From Alteromonadaceae bacterium (GTDB taxonomy: Bacteria; Pseudomonadota; Gammaproteobacteria; Enterobacterales; Alteromonadaceae), in assembly GCA_015487235.1 (NCBI GenBank), contig WFQC01000171.1, forward strand, positions 1 to 52,905: DNA of 52,905 bases, given 5' to 3'. The position numbers were made by a program, and so were the translations under genes. The notes below the pieces were generated by a model. It saw nothing but the letters and a program-made list of their open reading frames with translations, had not been told where the DNA came from and did no database searches. Below are positions 1 through 9,084 of this stretch, piece by piece (the stretch's first letter is position 1; each line of letters starts with the position of its first letter).

Positions 1-642
1 AAAGGCAATCATACTGCGATGAAATCAGGCATGTTAGCTGCTGAAACTATTGCTAAAGCATTAGCTAATGGTGATGAAGGGGGCAAAGAACTTACTGAAT
101 TTACCGAAAGCTATAAAAATTCATGGTTATATGAAGAATTATATAACACCCGTAACTTTGGCCCAGCTATGCATAAGTTTGGTATGTTTTGGGGTGGTGC
201 TTATAATACGGTTGATCAAAACTTTTTTGGTGGCAAATTGCCCTTTAATTTCAAAGATGAACGCTTAGATCATGCACAATTGCAACTTGCACAAGATGCG
301 ATGAAAATTAATTATCCTAAGCCTGATAATAAGCTTAGCTTTGATAAGTTATCGTCAGTATTTTTGTCAAATACCAACCATGAAGAAGATCAACCTTGCC
401 ATTTGAAATTGGCTGATCCTAGTATTCCAATTAAAGTTAATTTGGAAAAATGGGATGAACCAGCGCAACGTTATTGTCCTGCGGGCGTTTATGAGGTTGA
501 AGATACTGAAGAAGGTAAAAAGTTTGTGATTAATGCGCAAAACTGTGTGCATTGTAAAACCTGTGATATTAAAGATCCAAGCCAAAATATCACTTGGGTA
601 ACACCAGAAGGTGGTGGTGGGCCAAACTATCCTAATATGTAA
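1..642 (+). CDS. Electron transfer flavoprotein-ubiquinone oxidoreductase, C-terminal part
   Basis: The reading frame is open from base 1, so the gene begins outside the window; the first visible Met (base 19) is internal. The product moves electrons from reduced ETF (fatty-acid and amino-acid oxidation) to the ubiquinone pool at the inner membrane. The visible 213 residues start in the FAD-domain stretch with the family-typical HTAMKSGMLAAE. They end with the single [4Fe-4S] cluster: a Cys in YCPAGVYE followed by the NCVHCKTCDIK motif, then the typical terminus WVTPEGGGGPNYPNM. The gene is closed by a strong bidirectional terminator. Identification is firm by family motifs; only the C-terminal third or so is present. 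Confidence 0.95.
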   Translation, partial: KGNHTAMKSGMLAAETIAKALANGDEGGKELTEFTESYKNSWLYEELYNTRNFGPAMHKFGMFWGGAYNTVDQNFFGGKLPFNFKDERLDHAQLQLAQDAMKINYPKPDNKLSFDKLSSVFLSNTNHEEDQPCHLKLADPSIPIKVNLEKWDEPAQRYCPAGVYEVEDTEEGKKFVINAQNCVHCKTCDIKDPSQNITWVTPEGGGGPNYPNM

Positions 643-670
643 ACATTAGGGCACGCCCTAAATAACAGAT

Positions 671-707
671 GTAAAAAAACCAGCTAACATTTAGCTGGTT
701 TTTTTAC
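671..707. terminator. Bidirectional intrinsic terminator
   Basis: A perfect 17-bp inverted repeat (671-687 and 691-707) has a 3-nt loop, with a run of seven A on the left arm and seven T on the right. It serves as a rho-independent terminator on both strands: for the ETF-QO gene (plus) and for the convergent response-regulator gene (minus). Confidence 0.9.
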
Positions 708-731
708 GGATGATAATAGGGTGTGCTGACC

Positions 732-1373
732 TTAATGGCTAATATTATGCTCAACTGCCCAAATTGCGGCTTCAACACGAGATTTTACGCCAAGTTTTTT
801 CAGTAAGTTTTTAACATGCACTTTTACGGTCGCTTCTGTTATACCAAGTTTATTGGCAATATCTTTATTACTTTTACCACCGGCGATCAGTTTTAGGTTT
901 TCTAGCTCTCGACTTGTAAGTGTATCAATAATCGAAGCTTTTTGGGTAGAAGGGCGTAATGAACGCGCTAAAATTGGTGCCAGAGGGCTGCTAATTACAA
1001 GCTCATCCTGTAGTGCTAAATTAATTTTATCAATTAATTCTTCGGGTTCACTGTCTTTTAAAAGGTAACCGTCGGCATTAAATTTAAGCGCTTGTAGTAC
1101 ATCACTTTCACTGTCTGAGACACTAAAAATAACGATTTTACTGCGAATTTCGGCACGTTTTAGTGCTGTTAAAGTATCAATACCACTTAAACCTTTCATA
1201 TTTAAATCAAGCAATATGAGATCAGGCTGATGTTTTATGGCAAGCGTTATGGCTTCTTCGCCTGAGCTTGCTTCTGCAATAACGCTTAAATTATCTTCTA
1301 GCGCAATTAATTGTGCTACCCCTTTACGTAATAATGGGTGGTCATCGACAAGTAATATGGTTGCTTGTTTCAT
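732..1373 (-). CDS. NarL/NarP-type nitrate/nitrite response regulator
   Basis: This is a two-component response regulator of 213 residues. An N-terminal receiver domain has acidic pocket residues D10/D11 and phosphoacceptor D56 in DLILLDLNMKG. A C-terminal LuxR/NarL-type helix-turn-helix lies at about 147-208 (LTSRELENLKLIAGGKSNKD... ITEATVKVHVKNLLKKL). It lies 26 bp downstream of the sensor-kinase gene and is surely co-transcribed with it. Family knowledge: NarL/NarP dimers bind TACYNMT heptamers arranged 7-2-7, and such a site is present upstream of narK at 3368-3383. Whether it is orthologous to NarL or NarP cannot be settled from sequence alone, so no symbol is given. Confidence 0.93.
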   Translation of the reverse strand: MKQATILLVDDHPLLRKGVAQLIALEDNLSVIAEASSGEEAITLAIKHQPDLILLDLNMKGLSGIDTLTALKRAEIRSKIVIFSVSDSESDVLQALKFNADGYLLKDSEPEELIDKINLALQDELVISSPLAPILARSLRPSTQKASIIDTLTSRELENLKLIAGGKSNKDIANKLGITEATVKVHVKNLLKKLGVKSRVEAAIWAVEHNISH

Positions 1374-1399
1374 GGTGTGGTTTTACGACTAAAAAATGT

Positions 1400-3205
1400 T
1401 TATTTGTTAAATTTTAACACAACTTTTGTGCCCTTAGGCTCTCTTTTTACTAGTTCAATCAAGCTATTTAATGATTTGGCTCGTTCTTCCATAATACCTA
1501 AACCAAAATGCCCATGTTCAGGCAAGGTATCAGGTAAGCCTTGTCCATTGTCCCAAATTTCAACAGTAACTACATTATCTTTATGTTTAATGCAAACCCC
1601 TGCTTTGGTTGCATGGGCATGACGGTGTATATTAGATAACGCCTCACGCACAATTTGCAGTAAATGTATTTCTTGGTTAGCAGATAAATAATTTTGCGGT
1701 AACTTGAAATTAAAATTAATGGGGTGCTGACATTTTTCGCTAAATTCCGCAATGGTGCCTTGTAGGGCGCTTTCAATAGAAGGATCGTCTAATTTGAGAC
1801 GAAAGGTGGTTAATAGTTCTCGTAGTTGTAAATAGGCAGCATTTAAGCCTTGCTTTATGTCTTCTATGGTTTCATTCAAGCTATCATGCAGTGATTTGTC
1901 TAATTGTTCAGGCTTAATTGTTTTTTGCATTTTACGGGTTAATAAGCTCATTTGTACTTTTAAATACGATAATGATTGCGCCAGTGAGTCATGTAATTCT
2001 CGTGCAATAACCGCACGTTCTTCAACAATTAGCAAGCGGTTTTCTGCATTGCGCTTTTGATCAAGCTCTATGGTGGTGGCAATCAAGTCAGCCATTGCTT
2101 GTAAAATTTCTTGTTGCCATTGTGCCACTTGTTCACCTTTAGGAAACTGCCAAATAAGGTAGCCAAATAAGCGAGTTTGTTTTTCAAGCGGAAAACGTAA
2201 TTGGTTGAAACAGATATGATCGATATGCTCATTAGGTGTTGAGATATCAATCACTAGGTTGTTATGTTCATTGAGTTTAATGCTAACACGACCAAAACCT
2301 AAAACTTGCTCTAAATCTTGAATAATTTGTTGGTCTATTTTTTGATTTTGTAAATCTACATTGCCGTCATTATGGTGAGAGTCGTAGCTGGTTAACTGGC
2401 GAGCAGCACGGTATAAAACCTGTAAAGATTGGTTGCTTTGGGTAAGCTGTTGTGTTTTTTGTGCAACACGATGTTCAAATTCTTGATAAGTAGATTTTAA
2501 CTCGTTTGACATTTGATTTAAGGCTTTAGCCAGTACGCCGAGTTCATCATCAGCGCTGTATTGTGCTTTTACATCAAAATTACCTTTACCTGTTTCATTC
2601 GCTACATGTACTAGCTGTTTTAGCGGCATAATAACGGAGCGGTTTAGCTTTACCAAAATGATAATGGTAACAATTAATATGGACAGCAAGCTGATCCCTT
2701 GGATCAAACGTAGCATACTGAGTTTTTTTTCTGATTCAAATTGCAATAAGGTGACTAGTCTGTCTAGTACGCTGACAAATTCATCAAATTTAGCAATGGT
2801 TTTTTCTTTGTTTTCTTTGCTATGTTCATGGTTTTTATCGTGTTTTAGTGTTTTCCAAATAGACAGTACTTTTTGGTACTGTTGTTCAATTTCAGAGTTA
2901 TTGCGTACATTGCGTAACCCGCCAGAAAGTAAATGGGCAAGGCGTGTATCAAACTCAGCTACTTCTTTATTAATTAAGTCTTTGTTTTTACTGTGATCAA
3001 CAAAATAAGCACGTGATATTCTCATGGCTTGCATGCGCAGAGAACCGGCTTTGTTGATTTGAGAGGCATCACCACTTAAGCTTTCTGTTACTAGCATTGA
3101 AGAAATCATGCTGAGTAAACCTAGCGCAATAATAACCGCCATAATTTGGCCTACACGTGCAATAAGCGATGTACTAGAATTATTTGTTGAAGTATCTGTT
3201 AGCAA
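1400..3205 (-). CDS. NarX/NarQ-type nitrate/nitrite sensor histidine kinase
   Basis: This membrane sensor kinase of 601 residues phosphorylates the NarL/NarP-like regulator encoded next to it. Visible parts, in order: TM1 (about 20-38); the periplasmic P-box, the nitrate-binding segment of this family, at about 47-63 (DASQINKAGSLRMQAMR); TM2 (about 166-186); a HAMP linker (about 187-240); a GAF-like central region; a HisKA_3 domain with phosphoacceptor His405 in ARELHDSLAQSL; and an HATPase_c domain with REALSNIHRHAHA and DNGQGLPD / GLGIMEERAK. The length fits NarX (about 600) and NarQ (about 570). The ATG at 3205 is followed directly by the expected N-terminus. The 362-bp gap to narK is the shared divergent control region. 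Confidence 0.94.
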   Translation of the reverse strand: MLTDTSTNNSSTSLIARVGQIMAVIIALGLLSMISSMLVTESLSGDASQINKAGSLRMQAMRISRAYFVDHSKNKDLINKEVAEFDTRLAHLLSGGLRNVRNNSEIEQQYQKVLSIWKTLKHDKNHEHSKENKEKTIAKFDEFVSVLDRLVTLLQFESEKKLSMLRLIQGISLLSILIVTIIILVKLNRSVIMPLKQLVHVANETGKGNFDVKAQYSADDELGVLAKALNQMSNELKSTYQEFEHRVAQKTQQLTQSNQSLQVLYRAARQLTSYDSHHNDGNVDLQNQKIDQQIIQDLEQVLGFGRVSIKLNEHNNLVIDISTPNEHIDHICFNQLRFPLEKQTRLFGYLIWQFPKGEQVAQWQQEILQAMADLIATTIELDQKRNAENRLLIVEERAVIARELHDSLAQSLSYLKVQMSLLTRKMQKTIKPEQLDKSLHDSLNETIEDIKQGLNAAYLQLRELLTTFRLKLDDPSIESALQGTIAEFSEKCQHPINFNFKLPQNYLSANQEIHLLQIVREALSNIHRHAHATKAGVCIKHKDNVVTVEIWDNGQGLPDTLPEHGHFGLGIMEERAKSLNSLIELVKREPKGTKVVLKFNK

Positions 3206-3367
3206 AATATCAACTCTTTTTTTATTTCTTTAGCAATAGAATACTGAATTTTTAGGCACATCGATAGCTCTACTACCAAATAGTTACACATAATACTTAC
3301 GTTGACTCGTTTTTAGAATTTTTATTAAAAAACAAATATAAACAATAGGTTAAGTTGCAGTTTCGAC

Positions 3368-3383
3368 TACTACTTTAGTGGTA
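3368..3383. promoter_or_regulatory. NarL/NarP 7-2-7 binding site
   Basis: The sequence is TACTACT-TT-AGTGGTA. Read outward, both heptamers (TACTACT and TACCACT) match the TACYNMT consensus and are inverted with a 2-bp spacer, the arrangement preferred by NarP and also bound by NarL. The centre lies 52 bp upstream of the FNR box centre, about -93 relative to the inferred narK start. Confidence 0.8.
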
Positions 3384-3420
3384 GTTTTGCTGTGTTTGCG
3401 AAAATAAGACGAGTTACAAA

Positions 3421-3434
3421 TTGATCCAAATCAA
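3421..3434. promoter_or_regulatory. FNR box upstream of narK
   Basis: TTGATCCAAATCAA is a perfect match to the FNR consensus TTGAT-N4-ATCAA. It is placed to activate narK (and probably narGHJI) under oxygen limitation. CRP-type half-sites differ (TGTGA), so FNR is the better reading. Confidence 0.85.
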
Positions 3435-3567
3435 GGTTGCTTCGCTGAGTGTTGCTATTTTAAAGTCAGTTAAAAAAAACAATGTTAATTTTTATAACTA
3501 ACAAGTCGCTATATTTTATTTTTGATAGCAAACACACTAGAAAATAACTGATTAGTTGGAGTAACTC

Positions 3568-5172
3568 ATGTCAGATATCGAAAAATGGGACGTAGAAGAT
3601 CCCAAGTTTTGGGAAAGTGAGGGTAAAAAGATTGCTAATCGCAACCTTTGGATTTCAATCCCAAGCTTGTTATGTGGTTTCGCAGTATGGTTATATTGGG
3701 GAATTATCACTATTCAAATGTTGAATTTAGGTTTTCCTTTTGCAAAATCTGAGCTTTTCACTTTAATGGCGATAGCCGGTCTTACTGGGGCAACCTTAAG
3801 AATACCGAGTAGCTTCTTTATTCGTTTAGCCGGTGGTCGTAATACTATTGTTTTTACAACCGCATTATTAATCTTACCAGCCATTGGTACAGGTATTGCG
3901 TTACAAGACATTAATACCCCGTTTTGGGTGTTCCAATTATTAGCATTACTTTCTGGTATTGGTGGTGGTAACTTTGCTTCATCAATGTCAAATATCAGCT
4001 TTTTCTTTCCTAAAAAACAACAAGGTTTGGCGTTAGGTTTAAATGCTGGTTTAGGTAACTTTGGTGTAACTACCATGCAAATTTTAGTGCCACTGGCAAT
4101 GACTTTTGCTCTTTTTGGTGGTGATTCAATGACCTTGGTTAATACCTCAGGTACCTTGATTGGTAAGATCCCTGCGGGTACCGAAACATGGATACAAAAC
4201 GCTGGCTTTGTATGGCTTATCTTTTTAGTGCCATTAGTGATTGTTGGTTGGTTTGGTATGAACAATATCAAAGCGCCTCATGTAACACCTGACTTACCAA
4301 ACCCTATAAAAGCTTTCAGCATTATTACTAGCATGCTCTTAATTGGTTTTGCGACTGCTGTTTTCGGCCTATGGTTAATGCTACCTGAAAGTGTAGGTGG
4401 TTCTGGCTTTGGTATTAGCAAATGGGTGGTATTACCTATTGTTATTGCCTTAACGGTTTTCTTATTGAAACTACTACCTGGGCAAATTCGCGAAAGCTTA
4501 GATCGCCAATATAAAATTTTCGACAACAAGCACACTTGGGCAATGAGTGTGATTTATACCATGACTTTTGGCTCATTTATTGGCTTTGCAGCTGCTTTTG
4601 GTCTATCTATTAAAGTTATTTTTGGTTATCAACATGTAATGGTTGATGGGGTAATGACGCATGATCTTGCTAATCCTAATGGACCAAGTGCGTTAATGTA
4701 TGCTTGGATGGGGCCATTCATTGGTGCGTTAATTCGCCCTGTTGGTGGTTGGATTTCAGATAAAGTTGGTGGTGCCTTAGTGACACAAATTTGTGCGGTT
4801 GTGATGTTGGCTTGTGCTTTAGGGGTGGCTTATTACATGAAAGCAGCTTATGCCTCTGCAACACCAGAAGAATACTTTGTACCGTTTTTAGTACTATTTT
4901 TAGTGTTGTTTGCTGCTACTGGTATTGGTAACGGTTCTACTTTCCGTACTATTTCAGTGGTCTTTAACAAAGAGCAAGCTGGTCCTGTATTAGGTTGGAC
5001 ATCAGCAGTTGCCGCATACGGTGCATTTATTATTCCTAAAGTATTAGGTGAGCAAATTAAAGCTACAACCCCTGAAAATGCATTATATGGTTTCGCTATT
5101 TTCTATGGTGTTTGTATTGTAATCAACTGGTGGTTCTATTTACGTAAAAGTGCTGAGCACTATAACCCGTAA
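3568..5172 (+). CDS. narK: NarK-type nitrate/nitrite transporter (MFS)
   Basis: A polytopic major facilitator protein of 534 residues that imports nitrate and/or exchanges it for nitrite across the inner membrane. It has the NarK-like N-terminus (EDPKFWESEGKKIANRNLWISIP) and both nitrate-porter signatures: GLNAGLGNFG (about residue 152) and GIGNGSTFRTISVVF (about 451). The two substrate Arg positions are in TLRIPSSFF and IRPVGGW. E. coli NarK is 463 residues. The extra length lies between TM6 and TM7 (about 235-315), where two additional hydrophobic segments appear, giving a predicted 14-helix layout. It is preceded by an FNR box and a NarL/NarP site and followed by a hairpin, then narG 122 bp on. 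The ATG has GTTGGAGTAACTC as ribosome site. Confidence 0.94.
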   Translation: MSDIEKWDVEDPKFWESEGKKIANRNLWISIPSLLCGFAVWLYWGIITIQMLNLGFPFAKSELFTLMAIAGLTGATLRIPSSFFIRLAGGRNTIVFTTALLILPAIGTGIALQDINTPFWVFQLLALLSGIGGGNFASSMSNISFFFPKKQQGLALGLNAGLGNFGVTTMQILVPLAMTFALFGGDSMTLVNTSGTLIGKIPAGTETWIQNAGFVWLIFLVPLVIVGWFGMNNIKAPHVTPDLPNPIKAFSIITSMLLIGFATAVFGLWLMLPESVGGSGFGISKWVVLPIVIALTVFLLKLLPGQIRESLDRQYKIFDNKHTWAMSVIYTMTFGSFIGFAAAFGLSIKVIFGYQHVMVDGVMTHDLANPNGPSALMYAWMGPFIGALIRPVGGWISDKVGGALVTQICAVVMLACALGVAYYMKAAYASATPEEYFVPFLVLFLVLFAATGIGNGSTFRTISVVFNKEQAGPVLGWTSAVAAYGAFIIPKVLGEQIKATTPENALYGFAIFYGVCIVINWWFYLRKSAEHYNP

Positions 5173-5186
5173 TAACAATATGATTT

Positions 5187-5217
5187 GAAAGGGAGTTGTG
5201 TTTTACAGCTCTCTTTC
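5187..5217 (+). terminator. Hairpin between narK and narG
   Basis: A 13-bp stem with two G-U pairs (5187-5199 with 5205-5217) encloses a 5-nt loop and is followed by a weak T-rich stretch (CTGTTATTTGG). It looks like a leaky terminator or mRNA-stabilising/processing hairpin. Only 77 bp separate it from narG and I see no FNR box there, so read-through from narK is likely. Confidence 0.6.
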
Positions 5218-5294
5218 TGTTATTTGGCTACTAGCCGCCAATTTTTGTAAGTTGTAGTTTAGTTAATGCAACTTAGTTCAACGGAGAAATAAAG

Positions 5295-8200
5295 ATGAGT
5301 CAATTTCTTGATCGCTTACAGTTTTTTAAAAAGAAAACTGGCGAATTTTCCGACGGTCATGGTGATACTACTAATGAAAGTCGTGAATGGGAAAATAGTT
5401 ATCGCCAGCGCTGGCAACATGACAAAATTGTACGTTCTACTCACGGGGTAAACTGTACGGGTTCTTGTTCATGGAAAATTTACGTAAAAAATGGTTTAGT
5501 GACTTGGGAAACACAACAAACAGACTACCCAAGAACGCGTCCTGATTTACCTAATCATGAACCACGTGGCTGCCCTCGTGGTGCTAGTTATTCATGGTAT
5601 TTATACAGTGCTAACCGCTTAAAATATCCTAAAGTTCGTAAGCCGCTATTAAAATTATGGCGCCAAGCACGTGCAACGATGGATCCTGTTGAAGCATGGG
5701 GTAGCATTGTTGAAGATAAAGCAAAAGCTGAGTCTTACAAGTCTAAGCGTGGTTTAGGTGGCTTTGTACGCTCAAGCTGGGACGAAGTAAACGAAATTAT
5801 TGCGGCGGCTAACGTTTATACCGCAAAAACTTATGGCCCTGATCGTATTATTGGTTTCTCACCAATTCCTGCTATGTCAATGGTTTCTTATGCTGCAGGT
5901 TCTCGCTATTTATCATTAATCGGTGGTGTGTGTTTAAGTTTCTACGATTGGTACTGTGATTTACCTCCGTCTTCTCCTATGGTTTGGGGGGAGCAAACTG
6001 ACGTGCCTGAATCAGCAGATTGGTATAATTCAAATTATATTATTGCTTGGGGTTCAAATGTTCCGCAAACACGTACTCCTGACGCGCATTTCTTTACTGA
6101 AGTTCGCTATAAGGGGGCTAAAACTGTTTCAATTACCCCAGATTATGCTGAAGTATCTAAGTTAACTGATGAATGGTTAAACCCTAAACAAGGTACTGAC
6201 GCAGCATTAGGAATGGCTTTTGGGCACGTTATTTTAAAAGAATATCACTTAGAAAATCCGAGTGAATATTTTACTGATTATGTGCGTAAATATACCGATT
6301 TTCCGATGTTAGTGGTGTTGGATAAATATGACGATGGTTCATTTAAATCTACACGCTTTTTACGTGCTTCTGACTTAGCTGATAACTTAGGCCAAGAAAA
6401 TAATCCTGAATGGAAAACTATCGCTATTGATGAGAATTCAAATGAGCTTGTTTCTCCGCAAGGGTCTATCGGTTATCGCTGGGGTGAAAAAGGTAAATGG
6501 AATATTGAAGAGCGTGAAGGGAAAGACGGTAAAGAAACAAAATTACAATTATCATTAATTGGTGGTGATGTAACGCCTGTTGCTTTCCCTCACTTTGCTG
6601 CTGATGCCAGTAATGCAAGCTGGACAGCGTGTGATCAAGATGAAATTCAAGTGCGCAACGTACCAACCAAAACTATCACCAATGCTCAAGGTGAAGAGGT
6701 TGTTGTTGCAACAGTTTATGACTTGATGATGGCTAATTACGGTATTGATCGTGGCTTAGGTGGTGGTAATGTTGCTTCAAGTTATGATGATGACATTCCA
6801 GGTACACCCGCATGGCAAGAAAAAATCACCGGATTATCTCGTGATAAAGTTATAAAAATTGCCCGTGAATTTGCGGATACCGCTGACAAAACCAAAGGTC
6901 GTGCCATGATTATTGTGGGCGCGGCAATGAACCATTGGTATCACATGGACATGAACTATCGTGGCCTTATTAACATGGTGATGATGTGTGGTTGTGTTGG
7001 TAAATCTGGTGGCGGTTGGTCACACTACGTAGGACAAGAAAAATTACGTCCACAAACAGGCTGGTTACCACTAGCTTTTGGCTTAGATTGGTCACGTCCA
7101 CCGCGTCAAATGAATGGTACTTCATTCTTCTATAATCATTCATCTCAATGGCGTCATGAAAAAGTAAGCATTCATGAAGTATTATCGCCAATGGCAAATA
7201 AAGATGAATTTTCTGAGCATATGCTTGATTATAATATCAAAGCAGAGCGCATGGGTTGGTTACCTTCTGCACCACAGCTCAACCGTAACCCGCTAACTAT
7301 TGCTAAAGATGCAGAAGCGGCAGGCATGTCAGCGAAAGATTTTGCAGTACAAGAGTTAAAAGCAGGTAACATGAAGTTTGCTTGTGAAGCGCCTGATGCG
7401 CCTGAAAACTTCCCGCGTAATATGTTTATTTGGCGTTCAAACTTATTAGGCTCTTCAGGTAAAGGCCATGAGTACATGCTTAAATATTTATTAGGCGCAA
7501 AAAATGGCGTAATGAATGATGATTTAGGCAAGCGCGATGGCTTTAAACCGCAAGAAGCTGAATGGGTTGAAGAAGGCGCTACAGGTAAATTAGACCTAGT
7601 AACTACCTTAGATTTTCGTATGTCATCAACCTGTATGTATTCAGACATCGTATTACCAACCGCTTGTTGGTATGAAAAAGATGATTTGAATACTTCTGAT
7701 ATGCACCCATTTATTCACCCTTTATCAACTGCGGTTGACCCAGCTTGGGAAGCAAAATCAGATTGGGAAATCTATAAAGGTATTGCGAAAAAATTCTCAG
7801 AAGTGTGTGTAGGACACTTAGGCAAAGAAAAAGACTTTGTTACTGTACCTATGTTACATGACACTCCGGGTGAATTAGCACAACCTTTTGATGTAAAAGA
7901 ATGGAAAAAAGGCGAATGTGACTTAATTCCAGGTGTAACTGCACCTAATATGGTTGAAGTAGAACGCGATTATCCAAATACCTATAAAAAATTCACCTCA
8001 CTTGGGCCATTAATGGACAAGTTAGGTAATGGTGGTAAAGGTATTGGTTGGAATACTGATGACGAAATCAAACTATTAGGTGATTTAAACCACCGTAATA
8101 CTGATGAAGGTATCAGTGAAGGTCGTCCTATTATTGAATCAGCTATTGATGCGGCTGAAACCATTTTAACTTTGGCACCTGAAACCAATGGTAATGTGGC

Positions 8201-9074
8201 GGTGAAAGCTTGGGCGGCATTAAGTGATATTACAGGTCGTGAGCACACCCATTTAGCGACACCTAAGCATGAAGAAAAAATACGTTTTCGTGATATTCAA
8301 GCACAACCACGTAAAATTATTTCTTCACCAACATGGTCAGGCTTAGAAGACGAACATGTAAGCTACACAGCAGGTTACACTAACGTACATGAGCTTATTC
8401 CATGGCGTACTATTACAGGTCGTCAGCAGTTCTATCAAGATCATAAGTGGATGCAAGCGTTTGGTGAGCAATTTGTTTCTTATCGTCCACCAATTAATAC
8501 TAAAACGATTGAATTGGTTAAAGGTACTAAAAATAACGGCAATAAAGAAATTGTGTTGAACTGGATCACACCGCATCAAAAATGGGGTATTCACTCAACT
8601 TACTCTGACAACTTATTAATGCTAACACTTTCACGTGGTGGTCCAATTATTTGGATGAGTGAAACCGACGCGAAAGAAGCGGGCATTGAAGATAATGATT
8701 GGGTTGAAGTATTTAACGCCAATGGTGCAATTGCTTGTCGCGCAGTGGTCTCTCAACGTGTTAACCAAGGCATGGTAATGATGTATCACGCACAAGAACG
8801 TATTGTGAATGTTCCTGGCAGTGAAATGACAGGTACTCGTGGTGGTCACCATAACTCAGTAACGCGTGTTGTCATGAAACCAACACATATGATTGGTGGT
8901 TATGCACAGCAAGCGTGGGGCTTCAACTACTACGGTACAGTAGGTTGTAACCGTGATGAGATGGTAGTTGTGCGTAAAATGGATAAAGTGGATTGGTTAG
9001 ATGATGATGCTTATGACAGCAGCAATACTGAAAAATTACCACGTCCATTACCAACTAACCCTGATGAAGCTTAA
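5295..9074 (+). CDS. narG: Respiratory nitrate reductase, alpha subunit
   Basis: The molybdenum-bis-MGD catalytic subunit reduces nitrate to nitrite on the cytoplasmic face of the membrane. At 1259 residues it has normal length (E. coli 1247). The N-terminal FS0 [4Fe-4S] cluster ligands are visible: His50, Cys54, Cys58 and Cys93. The Mo-coordinating Asp222 lies in YCDLPPSSPMVWGEQTDVPESADWYN. The N-terminal segment before FS0 lacks a twin-arginine export signal, as expected for cytoplasmic NarG. The ATG is preceded by ACGGAGAAATAAAG. narH follows after 10 bp and the four structural genes are evenly spaced, so narGHJI is one operon, with narK probably contributing read-through. Confidence 0.98.
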   Translation: MSQFLDRLQFFKKKTGEFSDGHGDTTNESREWENSYRQRWQHDKIVRSTHGVNCTGSCSWKIYVKNGLVTWETQQTDYPRTRPDLPNHEPRGCPRGASYSWYLYSANRLKYPKVRKPLLKLWRQARATMDPVEAWGSIVEDKAKAESYKSKRGLGGFVRSSWDEVNEIIAAANVYTAKTYGPDRIIGFSPIPAMSMVSYAAGSRYLSLIGGVCLSFYDWYCDLPPSSPMVWGEQTDVPESADWYNSNYIIAWGSNVPQTRTPDAHFFTEVRYKGAKTVSITPDYAEVSKLTDEWLNPKQGTDAALGMAFGHVILKEYHLENPSEYFTDYVRKYTDFPMLVVLDKYDDGSFKSTRFLRASDLADNLGQENNPEWKTIAIDENSNELVSPQGSIGYRWGEKGKWNIEEREGKDGKETKLQLSLIGGDVTPVAFPHFAADASNASWTACDQDEIQVRNVPTKTITNAQGEEVVVATVYDLMMANYGIDRGLGGGNVASSYDDDIPGTPAWQEKITGLSRDKVIKIAREFADTADKTKGRAMIIVGAAMNHWYHMDMNYRGLINMVMMCGCVGKSGGGWSHYVGQEKLRPQTGWLPLAFGLDWSRPPRQMNGTSFFYNHSSQWRHEKVSIHEVLSPMANKDEFSEHMLDYNIKAERMGWLPSAPQLNRNPLTIAKDAEAAGMSAKDFAVQELKAGNMKFACEAPDAPENFPRNMFIWRSNLLGSSGKGHEYMLKYLLGAKNGVMNDDLGKRDGFKPQEAEWVEEGATGKLDLVTTLDFRMSSTCMYSDIVLPTACWYEKDDLNTSDMHPFIHPLSTAVDPAWEAKSDWEIYKGIAKKFSEVCVGHLGKEKDFVTVPMLHDTPGELAQPFDVKEWKKGECDLIPGVTAPNMVEVERDYPNTYKKFTSLGPLMDKLGNGGKGIGWNTDDEIKLLGDLNHRNTDEGISEGRPIIESAIDAAETILTLAPETNGNVAVKAWAALSDITGREHTHLATPKHEEKIRFRDIQAQPRKIISSPTWSGLEDEHVSYTAGYTNVHELIPWRTITGRQQFYQDHKWMQAFGEQFVSYRPPINTKTIELVKGTKNNGNKEIVLNWITPHQKWGIHSTYSDNLLMLTLSRGGPIIWMSETDAKEAGIEDNDWVEVFNANGAIACRAVVSQRVNQGMVMMYHAQERIVNVPGSEMTGTRGGHHNSVTRVVMKPTHMIGGYAQQAWGFNYYGTVGCNRDEMVVVRKMDKVDWLDDDAYDSSNTEKLPRPLPTNPDEA

Positions 9075-9084
9075 GGAGTAGACC

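Larger units (their letters stand above)
3206..3567. promoter_or_regulatory. Divergent control region between the nitrate sensor operon and narK
   Basis: This is a 362-bp AT-rich non-coding gap. Its narK-proximal half holds a NarL/NarP 7-2-7 palindrome and an FNR box, listed separately. A -10-like TATTTT lies at 3456-3461, so the FNR box centre (3427.5) would fall close to -41.5 relative to a start near 3469, the classic class II activator position. The half nearer the sensor kinase gene presumably holds its minus-strand promoter, but I could not identify hexamers with confidence. Confidence 0.75.

Noticed and set aside
3714..4271. A 185-codon minus-strand frame within narK
   Set aside because: It lies wholly within a well-supported membrane protein gene, with composition typical of a reversed membrane protein and no start signals.
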